DNA of 64,000 nucleotides from an uncultured Collinsella sp. (lineage in GTDB: Bacteria; Actinomycetota; Coriobacteriia; Coriobacteriales; Coriobacteriaceae): assembly GCA_902490305.1 (NCBI GenBank), contig CABUDI010000007.1:24524-88523 (forward strand). Direction: 5' to 3'. Below are positions 33,217-43,840 of the stretch, piece by piece (the stretch's first letter is position 1; the number at the start of each line of letters is the position of its first letter). The notes below the pieces were generated by a model, which worked only from the letters and a program-made list of their open reading frames with translations, was not told the DNA's origin and did not search any database. Both the position numbers and the translations under genes were made by a program.

Positions 33217-33529
33217 CGAGTTCTTGGTTCTGTGGCTGTCGTCGTGGGCTGCTATCGCGTTCTTTCGCATCGCGCCGGCGTTCGCCTTGCGCGGGCGGAC
33301 CCTGTCGCCCCGCATTACCGAGGCCCTGGGCTATATCCCGCCCGCTGCCTTTGCCGCGCTGGTCGCCAACGACTTGGTGAACCCCGGCGCGTTCGACGCG
33401 GGACTCTGGCCTGCCTTGGTTCCCTGGATTGCGGCCACCGGCGTCGTGGCGGTGGCAATCAAGACAAAGTCGATGTTGTGGTGCTGCGTTTCGGGCATCG
33501 TGTTCTATATCGTTTTGAGCCTCGTATAG
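33206..33529 (+). CDS. azlD: AzlD-family transporter small subunit
   Basis: The 107-residue protein has four predicted membrane helices and the AzlD-like RIAPAFALRGRTLSPRITEALGYIPPAAFAAL segment near the N-terminus. It is the obligate partner of AzlC for branched-chain amino acid export. The ATG at 33206 lies within the 3' end of azlC and has GAGG upstream. No clear terminator follows. Confidence 0.9.
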   Translation: MPVNEFLVLWLSSWAAIAFFRIAPAFALRGRTLSPRITEALGYIPPAAFAALVANDLVNPGAFDAGLWPALVPWIAATGVVAVAIKTKSMLWCCVSGIVFYIVLSLV

Positions 33530-33670
33530 GAGCAGGACGCGTTATCGTCCCGGCCTAACGAATCGAATTTCTCACCGAGGCGGTCTGCTTCTTCTGGTAC
33601 CATGGTCAAACTTTACTGTAGCAAAGCGTGACGTGGGCTTTTGTTCTGCGTCAGCGGAAATGGGGGTTTC

Positions 33671-34693
33671 ATGGCACAGGAAGCGACCGCCAGCGAGCAA
33701 AAGAAATTCAAGGTACCGCGCATCCCGGGCGACATCATGATCTATCCGATGATCGTCGGCCTTTTGCTCAATACCTTCTGCCCGCAGGTCTTTGAGGTCG
33801 GCGGCTTCTTTACGGCTGCCTGCCGCGGCGGCTCCAACACCATCGTTGCCGCGATCTTGCTGTTCGTGGGCGCCGGCATCAGCTTTAAGTCCACGCCGGG
33901 CGCCATCAAGACCGGCATCGTCGTGCTGATTCCTAAGCTTGTAGTGGCAGCCGCGCTGGGTCTGGGCGTCGCGTACTTCTTTAACGATAACTTTTTAGGC
34001 CTGAGCTCGGTTTCCATCATCGGCGGCATTACGTTTTGCAACATGGCGCTCTATACGGGCATCATGGGCGAGTTCGGCGATGAGTCCGAGCAGGGCGCTG
34101 TCGGTATCCTGTTCTTTACGGCCGGCCCCGCCGTCACGATGATCATCCTTGGTGTTTCGGGTCTCGCCAACATCCCCGTCGGCACCATCATCGGATCCAT
34201 CCTGCCGCTTGTTATCGGCATGGTCCTGGGCAACTTGTTCCCGTTTATCAAGAACCTGCTGGTTCCCGGCGCCAATCCCGCGATCGCTGTGATTGGTTTT
34301 CAGCTCGGTGCGTCCATGAGCCTTTCGAGCTTCATCGCCGGTGGCATTTCGGGCATCCTGCTGGGCCTCATCACGCTCTTTATCGTCGGTCCCATTACCT
34401 TTGCCTTCGAGCGCCTGTGTGGCGGCAATGGTAAGGCGGCTGTGGCATGTTCCACCATTGCCGGCACGGCCATGACCACGCCGGTCGCCCTCGCCGAGGT
34501 CGCTCCGCGCTATGCCGAGCTTGCGCCCACCGCGTATGCGCAGATCGCCACTGCCGTCATCATCACGGCAATCATGGCCCCGATTCTGACCGGCTGGGTC
34601 GATAAGAAGTTCTGCCAGAGCAAGGAAGACCTGTCGCCTGCCGGTGTCGAGGCCATCGAAGAGGCTGTCGCGACCGACATCGATGGCGAGTAG
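33671..34693 (+). CDS. kdgT: 2-keto-3-deoxygluconate permease
   Basis: The 340-residue transporter has about ten membrane segments and KdgT features: IYPMIVGLLLNTFCPQ near the N-terminus, GGITFCNMALYTGIMGEFGDE, and GAMSL-type QLGASMSLSSF. GTAMTTPVALAEVAPRY lies near the C-terminus. It would import 2-keto-3-deoxygluconate from pectin or uronate breakdown by proton symport. No other gene of that pathway is nearby. ATG 33671 follows GGGGG; a start at 33641 in the same frame lacks a site. Confidence 0.9.
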   Translation: MAQEATASEQKKFKVPRIPGDIMIYPMIVGLLLNTFCPQVFEVGGFFTAACRGGSNTIVAAILLFVGAGISFKSTPGAIKTGIVVLIPKLVVAAALGLGVAYFFNDNFLGLSSVSIIGGITFCNMALYTGIMGEFGDESEQGAVGILFFTAGPAVTMIILGVSGLANIPVGTIIGSILPLVIGMVLGNLFPFIKNLLVPGANPAIAVIGFQLGASMSLSSFIAGGISGILLGLITLFIVGPITFAFERLCGGNGKAAVACSTIAGTAMTTPVALAEVAPRYAELAPTAYAQIATAVIITAIMAPILTGWVDKKFCQSKEDLSPAGVEAIEEAVATDIDGE

Positions 34694-34881
34694 CAATCGA
34701 TACCCATCAATGATTCCGGCGTGCAGCTCGCGCCGTTTGAGCGCCCGAACGAGAGCTGTCTTGCAGTGACGTTCGGTCGCTCTGCTATTATTCCCCTTAC
34801 CCCTGCGGAGTAGGGGGTGTTTGTTGCCCAGATTCGAATTGGGCGATTCTGGCCACTTGGATATTGAAGGGAGGGCGTCTA

Positions 34882-36024
34882 GTGGTAAAGGCACTCAAGA
34901 TCGAGATATTCCTGCTGTGCATGATTATTCTTATCGGACTTGCCGTACGAAGCCGTCGCTCCCTGTTCTCGAGCACCCAGCAGCTTTTGTTTAGCATGCT
35001 GGGCTACACGTCTGCTGCCTACATTTTCTTCGATATGATCTGGACGCTCTCGGACGGCGTGAGCACTCCTGTAGGCATCACGGCCAACTGGATTTCCAAC
35101 GCGGTTTCGTTTTCGCTGTTCGCCATCGCGTGCCTCATTTGGTTTTTCTATTCCGAGACGATGCAGGGCTCACGGCTCCTGACCACGCCCTATAGGGTGG
35201 TACTTTTAACGTTGCCAACCGCATTGGTGGTCGTTCTGGCATTTACCAGCTACTGGACGCACGCTATGTTCTATATCGATGCGCGGGGCGTATATCGTCG
35301 CGGAGCGCTTTATATGATTCAGCCTATCGTTAGCTACTGCTACGTCATATATACGTCCTTGCATGCCTTTATTCAGGCTCGAAAAGTCGAAAGCCTGCAA
35401 AAGAAGGCCATTTATCGCACCCTCGCCTTTTTTGCGGTTCCCGCTCTGGTGGGCGGTACCTTTCAGATCGTATACTCGGTGCCTGGCCTTTGTGTCGGCA
35501 TAATGATTAGCATGTTGCTGCTCTATATCATCTGCCAGGAGCAACTGATCTCGACTGACCCGTTGACTGGACTCAACAACCGCAACCGTTTTGAGACCTA
35601 TATGCTGTCGCTCTTTTCAAATGTGGATCAGGCCGAAGATGTATATCTGCTTATGATGGACGCCGACGGCTTTAAGCAGATTAACGATCGCTATGGACAT
35701 GTGGAGGGCGACCATGCTCTTCAGGTAATATCCGCTGCGCTCAAAGAGGTCTGCTCGGCGTCTGGTGGCTTTATCGCGCGTTATGGTGGCGATGAGTTCG
35801 TGGTGCTCCAAAAGGCAGCGGCGGAACAGGATATCATGCATCTGTGCGCGACAATCAACGACGAGCTCGCGCATGCCGAGGTGCCGTATGCATTGCGGAT
35901 GTCCATCGGTTGCGCGCGGGTCGGCGATGGTATTGATACCTGGCAAAACCTGCTTCGCGCCGCCGACACGGAACTCTACCGTGTCAAGGCCGAGAAAAAG
36001 AAAGCCGGCGTTCAGATACGCTAG
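34882..36024 (+). CDS. Membrane-bound diguanylate cyclase (GGDEF)
   Basis: The 380-residue protein has an N-terminal sensor of about seven membrane helices (to about residue 215) followed by a GGDEF domain. DPLTGLNNRNRFE opens the domain, and DADGFKQINDRYGHVEGDHAL and ARYGGDEFVVL hold the metal- and GTP-binding residues. The intact GGDEF motif predicts synthesis of cyclic di-GMP from two GTP. The RxxD product-inhibition site that normally precedes GGDEF is not seen. GTG at 34882 has GGGAGGG seven bases upstream. A strong terminator follows. Confidence 0.9.
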   Translation: MVKALKIEIFLLCMIILIGLAVRSRRSLFSSTQQLLFSMLGYTSAAYIFFDMIWTLSDGVSTPVGITANWISNAVSFSLFAIACLIWFFYSETMQGSRLLTTPYRVVLLTLPTALVVVLAFTSYWTHAMFYIDARGVYRRGALYMIQPIVSYCYVIYTSLHAFIQARKVESLQKKAIYRTLAFFAVPALVGGTFQIVYSVPGLCVGIMISMLLLYIICQEQLISTDPLTGLNNRNRFETYMLSLFSNVDQAEDVYLLMMDADGFKQINDRYGHVEGDHALQVISAALKEVCSASGGFIARYGGDEFVVLQKAAAEQDIMHLCATINDELAHAEVPYALRMSIGCARVGDGIDTWQNLLRAADTELYRVKAEKKKAGVQIR

Positions 36025-36025
36025 G

Positions 36026-36067
36026 AAAAGGGGCACACGACCGTTGCGATGGTCGTGCGCCCCTTTT
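36026..36067 (+). terminator. Intrinsic terminator of GGDEF gene
   Basis: AAAAGGGGCACACGACC pairs with GGTCGTGCGCCCCTTTT after an 8-nt loop, with the T run in the right arm. It begins two bases after the stop. Confidence 0.85.
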
Positions 36068-36214
36068 GCGTTTGTGGGGGCCACCGGCCATAATGCCCGG
36101 GCGCGGTGCGGCAAGGCGGGCGTCTGCCGCTGCGACTCGGTACGAAATCAACGAGAACCAGTGCACTCCATTAAGCTAAAGTGTTTGAAGGCCCTCCCTA
36201 AAAAGGTGAGCTCG

Positions 36215-37150
36215 CTAGGCTTTTTTGGGTTTGTTGACGATGATGATGCCGCCGCAGACCAACAACAGGGCAACGATGACGGTAACGGGGCTCGTGCCAG
36301 CGCCCTCGCCGAGCAGCAGTGCGCTCAACAGCACGCCAAAGACCGGGTTCATAAAGCCAAAGACCGACACGCGGCTGACGGGGTTGACGGCGAGCAGGCG
36401 GGACCACAGCGAGTACGCGACGGCGGAGATAAGCGCCATGTAGATGATGAGCGCGATGGCGGGGGCGACTTCGGTGGGGGACAATGTGCCGCCCATCAAA
36501 AACCCGATGGCGGTAAGGACCAGGCCGCCGACTAAAAACTGCCAACCAGCGAGCAAGACGCCGTCATGCTCGCGCGAGAAGATGCCAATGAGACAGGTCG
36601 ATAGGGCGCCCGCGACAGTGGAAGCCAAGATAAAGCCTTCGCCGTCGAGCGTAAAGCCAAAGGTGCCATCCGCACCCGAAAGGTTGACGAGCGCGACGCC
36701 GGCAAAGCCCAGCGCACAGCCAAGCACCTTGGCCGTATTGAGCTTCTCGGTGTGAAATGCCAAGGCGGCAAAGAGGATTGCGAGGAAGTTGGCGCTGGCC
36801 TCGATGATGGAGCTCGACATGGCACTGGCACGCGAGAGTCCCAGATAGAAAAAGAAGTACTGCCCGATAGTCTGGAAGAGCGACAGGATGCAGATGGGCT
36901 TGATATCGCGCACCTGTGGGACGAGCGGGCGGCGCTGGGCTGTGCTCATACCGGCGATAACCAGGATACCGGCAAGCGTGAAGCGCAAACCTGCAAAGAG
37001 TAGCTGCGAGGCGCTATCGTGCGCCGGGATACCAAAGAGTGCGTAGCCGATCTTGATGCAGGGAAAGGCCGATCCCCAGAGTGCACAGCAAACAAGACAG
37101 CCCAGGATGAGTCCGGGCAGGGTGGCGAGATACGGCTTGCGGCTTTCCAT
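36215..37150 (-). CDS. EamA/DMT-family transporter
   Basis: The 311-residue protein has ten predicted membrane helices in two EamA repeats, with LWGSAFPCIKIGYAL at the first helix and SAVAYSLWSRLLAV and GFMNPVFGVLLSALLLGE in the second repeat. It is a drug/metabolite transporter, usually an exporter of amino acids or small metabolites. The ATG has GAAGGA upstream. A terminator of the upstream purL gene lies just before it. Confidence 0.9.
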   Translation of the reverse strand: MESRKPYLATLPGLILGCLVCCALWGSAFPCIKIGYALFGIPAHDSASQLLFAGLRFTLAGILVIAGMSTAQRRPLVPQVRDIKPICILSLFQTIGQYFFFYLGLSRASAMSSSIIEASANFLAILFAALAFHTEKLNTAKVLGCALGFAGVALVNLSGADGTFGFTLDGEGFILASTVAGALSTCLIGIFSREHDGVLLAGWQFLVGGLVLTAIGFLMGGTLSPTEVAPAIALIIYMALISAVAYSLWSRLLAVNPVSRVSVFGFMNPVFGVLLSALLLGEGAGTSPVTVIVALLLVCGGIIIVNKPKKA

Positions 37151-37177
37151 GATGTCCTTCTCCTATACGCGCAAAGC

Positions 37178-37214
37178 AAAAAAGAACCCGCCTCCGGGCG
37201 TGCCGGTGGCGGGT
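37178..37214 (-). terminator. Intrinsic terminator of purL
   Basis: On the minus strand a CCCGCC...GGCGGG stem (37208-37213 with 37187-37192) is followed by TTCTTTTTT. It lies about 40 bp beyond the purL stop. Confidence 0.8.
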
Positions 37215-37251
37215 GTTGTTACCCGAGGGGATTGTACCCGATGGGAAAGCT

Positions 37252-40200
37252 TTAAGCGAAGTAGGCTACGCCGCTCTCAAAGATCGGCATGAACTTATCG
37301 CCGGGGACATGCTCGGGCACGTTGCGGTACAGGTTGTCGCCGCGGCGCTCGGCATGACCCATCTTGCCCAGGACGCGGCCGTCGGGGCTCGTGATACCCT
37401 CGATGGCAAGTGCGGAGCCGTTGGGGTTGACGGAAAGGTCCATGCTCGGCTTGCCGTCCTCGCCCACGTACTGCGTGGCGACCTGGCCGTTGGCGATGAG
37501 CTGGGCGAGCACCTCGTCATTGGCGACAAAGCGGCCCTCGCCGTGGCTGATGGCGACGGTGTAGGGGTCGTCCAGGCTGCACTGCGACAGCCACGGGGAC
37601 AGGTTGGACGAGATGCGGGTGCGCACCAGACGGCTCTGGTGGCGGCCGATGGTGTTAAAGGTCAGCGTGGGTGCATCCGGCGTGGCGTCGACGATGTCGC
37701 CATAGGGCACCAGGCCGAGCTTGACCAGGGCCTGGAAGCCGTTGCAAATGCCCAGCATCAGGCCATCGCGGGCCTTGAGCAGGTCGCGGACTGCTTCGGT
37801 GACCTCGGGAGCGCGGAAGAACGCCGTGATGAACTTGGCGGAGCCGTCGGGCTCGTCGCCGCCCGAGAAGCCGCCGGGGATCATGACAATCTGGCTTGCA
37901 CGGATGCGGCGGGCAAGCTCGTGGGTGCTCTCGGCGACGGCCTCGGGCGTGAGGTTGTTGATCACGAAGGTGTCGGCCTCGGCGCCGGCGGCGCGGAAGG
38001 CACGGGCGCTATCGTACTCGCAGTTGTTGCCGGGGAACACGGGGATGATCACGCGCGGGCGGGCGATCTTGGCGCCGCCGTACACGTGGATATCCTTGGC
38101 ACGGAAGTCGATGGCCTCGACCTCGGGGGTCTCGCCGGCGCTGCGGTAGGCAAAGACGCCCTCGATGCCGCTCTCCCAGGCCTCCTGGAGCTTGGAGAGC
38201 TCGATGACCTCGGAGCCGGTGTCGATGACATAGCCCTCAACGGTGGTGCCCAGAGGCTCGACGACAACGCCGTCGGCGACCTCGGGCAGCTCGGCATCCT
38301 CGGCGAGCTCGACGATAAAGCTGCCATAGAGCGGGGTGAAGAGGCTCTCCACGTCCACATCCTCGGCAAGCTCGATACCGATCTGGTTGCCGACGCACAT
38401 CTTAAAGAGGCTCTCGGCGCCGCAGCCGTAGCCGGGTGTGGAGACGGCCAGGGCGTCGCCGGCGGCGGTGAGCGCTTCGACAGCGTCAAATGCGGCGAGA
38501 AGCTGCTGGGCATCGGGACGGTAGTCCTCGCCATAGGTGGCGGGGGCGATACGGACAACGCGGTGCGTCAGGCCCTTGAACTCGGGGGAGACGGCGCGGG
38601 CTGCCTTGCCTACGGCGACAGCGAAGCTGATCAGGGTCGGCGGAACGTTTAGCTCGCCGGCTTCGTCCTCAAACGAGCCGCTCATGGAATCCTTACCGCC
38701 GATGGCGCCGGCACCCAGGTCGACCTGGGCCATAAGGGCGCCCAGGACGGCTGCCATGGGCTTGCCCCAACGCTCAGCCTCGGTGCGCAGACGCTCGAAG
38801 TACTCCTGGAAGGAGAGGTAGGCGCGCTTGTGCTCAAAGCCGGCGGCAACGAGCTTGGCGATGGACTCGACTACGGACAGGTATGCGCCCGCAAACTGGT
38901 CGGCTTCCATCAGGTAGGGGTTGAAGCCCCATGCCATAGCGCTCGCCGTGGTGGTCTCGCCGTCCACGGGGAACTTGGCGACCATGGCAGAGCTCGGAGT
39001 GAGCTGCGTCTTGCCGCCAAAGGGCATGAGCACGGTTGCGGCGCCGATGGTGGAGTCGAAGCGCTCGGAAAGGCCCTTGTTGGAGGCGACGTTGAGGTCG
39101 GTGACCAGCGAGGTCATGCGCTCGGCAAGCGTGGTGCCGGCCCAGCTGGGCTGCCACACGCTACGGGCACACACGTGGGCGACCTGGTGCTTGGGCGCAC
39201 CGTTGGAGTTGAGGAACTCGCGGGACAGGTCGACGATGGCGACGCCGTTCCAGGCCATGCGCATGCGCGGCTCGGCGGTAACCTCGGCGATAACGGTCGC
39301 CTCGAGGTTCTCCTCGGCGGCGTAGCCCATGAACTCCTCGACGTCACCGTCGGCGACGGCGCAGGCCATACGCTCCTGGGACTCGGAGATGGCGAGCTCG
39401 GTGCCGTCCAGGCCGTCGTACTTCTTGGTCACGGTGTCCAGGTCCACGTACAGGCCGTCGGCAAGCTCGCCCACGGCGACCGAGACGCCGCCGGCGCCAA
39501 AGTCGTTGCAGCGCTTGATCAGGCGGCAGGCGTCGCCGCGGCGGAAGAGGCGCTGCAGCTTGCGCTCGACCGGGGCGTTGCCCTTCTGGACCTCGGCGCC
39601 CGAGGTCTCGATGGACTCGGTGTTCTGGGTCTTGGAGGAGCCGGTGGCACCGCCGATGCCGTCACGGCCGGTGCGGCCGCCCAGCAGGATGATCTTGTCA
39701 GTGGGGGCGGGGCACTCGCGGCGCACGTGGTTTGCCGGGGTAGCGCCCACGACGGCGCCGACCTCCATGCGCTTGGCCACGTAGCCGGGGTGATAGAGCT
39801 CGTTGACCTGGCCGGTGGCAAGGCCGATCTGGTTGCCGTAGCTGGAGTAGCCGGCGGCAGCGGTGGTCACGAGCTTGCGCTGCGGCAGCTTGCCCTCGAG
39901 CGTCTCGGACACGGGGACGGTGGGGTCGCCGGCGCCGGTGACACGCATGGCCTGGTACACGTAGCTGCGGCCCGAGAGCGGGTCGCGGATGGCGCCGCCC
40001 ACGCAGGTGGCGGCACCGCCGAAGGGCTCGATCTCGGTCGGGTGGTTGTGGGTCTCGTTCTTAAACAGGAACAGCCAGTCCTGGTCCTCGCCGTCGACAT
40101 CGACCTTCACCTTGACGGTGCAGGCGTTGATCTCCTCGGACTCGTCGACATCGGTCATGACGCCGGTCTTCTTAAGGTACTTGGCGCCGATGGTGCCCAT

Positions 40201-40998
40201 GTCCATGAGGCAGACGGGCTTGGCGTCGCGGCCGAGTTCGTGGCGCATCTCCATGTAGCGGTCGAAGGCTTGCTGCACCACGGCGTCGTCGATCGTCACG
40301 TCGTCCAGGACGGTGCCGAAGGTGGTGTGGCGGCAGTGGTCGGACCAGTAGGTGTCGATCACGCGGATCTCGGTGATGGTGGGGTCGCGGTCCTCATCGC
40401 GGAAGTACTGCTGGCAGAAGGCGATGTCCGCCTCGTCCATGGCAAGGCCGCGATCGGCGATAAAGGCGGCAAGGCCGGCCTCGTCGAGCTCGCGGAAGCC
40501 GTCGAGCACCTCGACGGGCTTGGGCTCGGGGGTCTCCATGTACAGCGTCTTGGGCAGGGCGAGCGAGGCGATGCGGGCCTCGACGGGATTCACCACGTAG
40601 TGCTTGATGGCCTCGATGGCGGCCTCGTCCAGGGCGCCCGAGATCATATAGACCTTGGCGGAGCGCACGGCGGGGCGCTCGCCCTGGCTGATGAGCTGCA
40701 CGCACTCGCTGGCGGAGTCAGCGCGCTGGTCAAACTGGCCAGGCAGGAATTCGACGGCAAAGACGGCGCCATCGCTTGCGGGGAGCTCGTCGTAGGTCAC
40801 ATCGACCTGGGGCTCGCTAAAGACGGTCGGCACGCAGGAGCGGAAAAGCTCCTCGTCGATGCCCTCGACGTCGTAGCGGTTGATGATCCTCAGGGCCTCG
40901 ATGCCCTTGATGCCGAGAATTTCGGTCAGCTCGCCCTTGAGCTGCTGAGCCTCGACGTCGAACCCGGGTTTCTTCTCCACGTAGATACGAGAGACCAT
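37252..40998 (-). CDS. purL: Phosphoribosylformylglycinamidine synthase, single chain
   Basis: The 1248-residue enzyme joins synthetase and glutaminase in one chain, unlike the separate PurS/PurQ/PurL of many Gram-positives. It catalyses the ATP- and glutamine-dependent conversion of FGAR to FGAM in purine synthesis. The synthetase half has DTYWSDHCRHTTF, FKNETHNHPTEIEPFGGAATCVGG and the GGKDSMSGSF segment. The C-terminal glutaminase has PVFPGNNCEYDSARAF, the nucleophile Cys in GICNGFQAL and HGEGRF. The ATG at 40998 has an AAGGCAGG site. It is monocistronic and diverges from a cation antiporter across about 180 bp. Confidence 0.94.
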   Translation of the reverse strand: MVSRIYVEKKPGFDVEAQQLKGELTEILGIKGIEALRIINRYDVEGIDEELFRSCVPTVFSEPQVDVTYDELPASDGAVFAVEFLPGQFDQRADSASECVQLISQGERPAVRSAKVYMISGALDEAAIEAIKHYVVNPVEARIASLALPKTLYMETPEPKPVEVLDGFRELDEAGLAAFIADRGLAMDEADIAFCQQYFRDEDRDPTITEIRVIDTYWSDHCRHTTFGTVLDDVTIDDAVVQQAFDRYMEMRHELGRDAKPVCLMDMGTIGAKYLKKTGVMTDVDESEEINACTVKVKVDVDGEDQDWLFLFKNETHNHPTEIEPFGGAATCVGGAIRDPLSGRSYVYQAMRVTGAGDPTVPVSETLEGKLPQRKLVTTAAAGYSSYGNQIGLATGQVNELYHPGYVAKRMEVGAVVGATPANHVRRECPAPTDKIILLGGRTGRDGIGGATGSSKTQNTESIETSGAEVQKGNAPVERKLQRLFRRGDACRLIKRCNDFGAGGVSVAVGELADGLYVDLDTVTKKYDGLDGTELAISESQERMACAVADGDVEEFMGYAAEENLEATVIAEVTAEPRMRMAWNGVAIVDLSREFLNSNGAPKHQVAHVCARSVWQPSWAGTTLAERMTSLVTDLNVASNKGLSERFDSTIGAATVLMPFGGKTQLTPSSAMVAKFPVDGETTTASAMAWGFNPYLMEADQFAGAYLSVVESIAKLVAAGFEHKRAYLSFQEYFERLRTEAERWGKPMAAVLGALMAQVDLGAGAIGGKDSMSGSFEDEAGELNVPPTLISFAVAVGKAARAVSPEFKGLTHRVVRIAPATYGEDYRPDAQQLLAAFDAVEALTAAGDALAVSTPGYGCGAESLFKMCVGNQIGIELAEDVDVESLFTPLYGSFIVELAEDAELPEVADGVVVEPLGTTVEGYVIDTGSEVIELSKLQEAWESGIEGVFAYRSAGETPEVEAIDFRAKDIHVYGGAKIARPRVIIPVFPGNNCEYDSARAFRAAGAEADTFVINNLTPEAVAESTHELARRIRASQIVMIPGGFSGGDEPDGSAKFITAFFRAPEVTEAVRDLLKARDGLMLGICNGFQALVKLGLVPYGDIVDATPDAPTLTFNTIGRHQSRLVRTRISSNLSPWLSQCSLDDPYTVAISHGEGRFVANDEVLAQLIANGQVATQYVGEDGKPSMDLSVNPNGSALAIEGITSPDGRVLGKMGHAERRGDNLYRNVPEHVPGDKFMPIFESGVAYFA

Positions 40999-41182
40999 TG
41001 GTTCCTGCCTTCCTGATCGGTTGGGCGTACGGTACGGTATGCGGCAGCGGTCGGTTTGCGGGGCCTGCCCTGCGGTCGCCTTGAGCCACATGTTTGTAAA
41101 CCTCACTATGATACGACAGCTCGCGGCGCGTTGAGGACGGTGAGGGTGCTACAGTGATGAGCAATCAAGAGAAAGGCATCAC

Positions 41183-42745
41183 ATGGCATTCGTTTCACTT
41201 GCCATCATCGCACTGGTGGCCTTTGCAAGCCCCTTTATTGCCTCGGCGATTCCTGGAAGACCCATTCCCGAAACGGTCTTTTTGCTCGTGTTCGGCGCGG
41301 TGCTGGGACCTCATATGCTCGGCGTTGTCCATGTAGATGCCGAGGTCTCACTCGTGTCGGAGCTCGGTCTGGCATTTTTGTTCCTGCTTGCCGGCTTTGA
41401 GATCGATCCCAAGAACATCACGGGCGTCGAGGGGCGCTACGGTATGGCCACATGGGTTGTTACCTTTTGTATCGCCTGGCTTGCCGTGCGCTTTACCCCG
41501 TGGTTCTCGGTCAGCCATTTCGACGGTATCGCCGTGACGCTCGCCTTGACCTCGACGGCGCTTGGAGCGCTCATGCCCATCTTGCGCGAGCGCTCGCTCA
41601 CCGGCACGCGCGTTGGCGACTCGATTCTCGCGTATGGCACTTGGGGCGAGCTCGGCCCCGTGCTCGCCATGTCGGTGCTGCTGTCTGCCCGCACCGGCAT
41701 CCAGACGCTCGTGATTCTTGGCCTGTTTGCCGTGGTCTGCGTGCTGCTGGCCGTGGTCCCAAGTCGTTCCAGGCGCGTCGGCAGCCGCTTCTTTTCGTTT
41801 GTCGAGGAACGCGCCGATACCACGTCGCAGACCTTCGTGCGCCTGACGGTGCTCATCCTGGTCACGCTCGTGGCGTTCTCGGCCATCTTTGACCTCGACA
41901 TCGTGTTGGGTTCTTTTGCCGCCGGCTTTGTCCTGCGCTATATCATCCCCGAGGGCAACCATACGCTCGAGACCAAGCTCGATGGCCTGGCCTACGGCTT
42001 TTTGATTCCGGTGTTCTTTACCGTATCGGGCGCAAAGATCGACCTGACGGCCGTGGCGTCGCGCCCGGGCTTGCTCGCGGGCTTTATCGTGGCGTTGCTG
42101 ATTATTCGTGCCGTGCCTATTCTCATCTCTATGAGCATTTGTCCTGCGACGCGCGATGTGTCGGCGTATGGCCGCATTACCGTGGCCCTGTACTGCACCA
42201 CGGCTCTGCCGATCATCGTTGCCGTGACAAGCGTTGCCGTCAACGCGGGCGCGCTGTCGCAAGAAATTGCGTCGGTCATGGTTGCCGCCGGCGCCATCAC
42301 GGTGTTCTTGATGCCGCTGCTCGCGCAGCTCTTCTACCGCGTGGTCGACGCCGCGCCGGTCGCCGCCGTGGCAGAGGTTGCCGAGCATCCATCCGATGCA
42401 CTTGACATTTTGCGCGCCCATCACGATTTGGCGAGCCTGCTCGCACGCGAGCACGAGCTGCTGACCTCGCATGGCCATGGTCGCGTATTCGAGGGCCTGC
42501 CTACGCTCGATACGATTGCCGAGCGTCTTTCCGCCGAGGCAGCGAGCGGCCACATCGATGCCCGCATCGTGGACGCGGCGCACCTGCTTGCCGATAAGAC
42601 CTATGGAGACGAGGTCGACCCGTCCAAGCTGACTCCGCGTGAGCGTCGCCGCCTGGAGCGCGCCAAGCTCGCCGTGCACGAATACCGCCGCCGCATGCTG
42701 GAGCTCTACGCGCGCGATGAAGCCCAGGACGACGACGGCAAGTAG
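41183..42745 (+). CDS. CPA2-type cation:proton antiporter
   Basis: The 520-residue protein has about 12 membrane helices of the Na+/H+ exchanger (CPA2/KefB-like) fold in the first 400 residues. It includes ETVFLLVFGAVLGPHMLG, FLFLLAGFEIDP, LTSTALGALMPIL and IPVFFTVSGAKID. A soluble, charged C-terminal tail of about 120 residues follows, probably regulatory. It exchanges monovalent cations for protons. ATG with AAAGG upstream. The gene is divergent from purL. Confidence 0.9.
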   Translation: MAFVSLAIIALVAFASPFIASAIPGRPIPETVFLLVFGAVLGPHMLGVVHVDAEVSLVSELGLAFLFLLAGFEIDPKNITGVEGRYGMATWVVTFCIAWLAVRFTPWFSVSHFDGIAVTLALTSTALGALMPILRERSLTGTRVGDSILAYGTWGELGPVLAMSVLLSARTGIQTLVILGLFAVVCVLLAVVPSRSRRVGSRFFSFVEERADTTSQTFVRLTVLILVTLVAFSAIFDLDIVLGSFAAGFVLRYIIPEGNHTLETKLDGLAYGFLIPVFFTVSGAKIDLTAVASRPGLLAGFIVALLIIRAVPILISMSICPATRDVSAYGRITVALYCTTALPIIVAVTSVAVNAGALSQEIASVMVAAGAITVFLMPLLAQLFYRVVDAAPVAAVAEVAEHPSDALDILRAHHDLASLLAREHELLTSHGHGRVFEGLPTLDTIAERLSAEAASGHIDARIVDAAHLLADKTYGDEVDPSKLTPRERRRLERAKLAVHEYRRRMLELYARDEAQDDDGK

Positions 42746-42783
42746 CAAGGAGTGTCGGGATACGGGTTCCGTCCAAATAATAG

Positions 42784-42826
42784 AAGGCGCGCTGCCTGCG
42801 GTTGATGCGGACAGCGCGCCTTTTGC
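42784..42826. terminator. Bidirectional terminator between antiporter and SDR genes
   Basis: AAGGCGCGCTG (42784-42794) pairs with CAGCGCGCCTT (42812-42822), followed by TTGCG on the plus side. It lies between convergent genes. Confidence 0.8.
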
Positions 42827-42866
42827 GTTGAACTCTGTTGAGGTTCGAAGCCGAAACTTTCGACCT

Positions 42867-43616
<750 letters not shown>

Positions 43617-43773
43617 GGTGCCTCCATTCTTCGGGGGTGTGGACATACGCAGCACAGCATAGTGGCGGCCCAAAACAAGCACATTCGCCTATCGGTGAAC
43701 GGTACCCCCGGTTGTCAATGAACGGTCAAGTTGTTCAAGCGTAAGCCACGCCGATGCGCCCCGAGCGCGCAAG

Positions 43774-43807
43774 TAAAAAGGCTCCCGTCCAAGATCGGAC
43801 GGGAGCC
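43774..43807 (-). terminator. Intrinsic terminator of homoserine dehydrogenase gene
   Basis: On the minus strand GGCTCCCGTCC pairs with GGACGGGAGCC, followed by TTTTTAC. It is the only terminator for the hom transcript. Confidence 0.85.
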
Positions 43808-43840
43808 CCTCAACATATATGTCGTATACCGAAGACCGAA

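Noticed and set aside
38830..41016. A 728-codon open frame on the plus strand opposite purL
   Set aside because: It is antisense to a clear PurL and is Leu/Gly/Val/His-rich without motifs; high GC with few stops explains it.
40999..41182. A purine riboswitch in the purL leader
   Set aside because: The leader is GC-rich with several weak hairpins but I cannot recognise conserved riboswitch core sequences.
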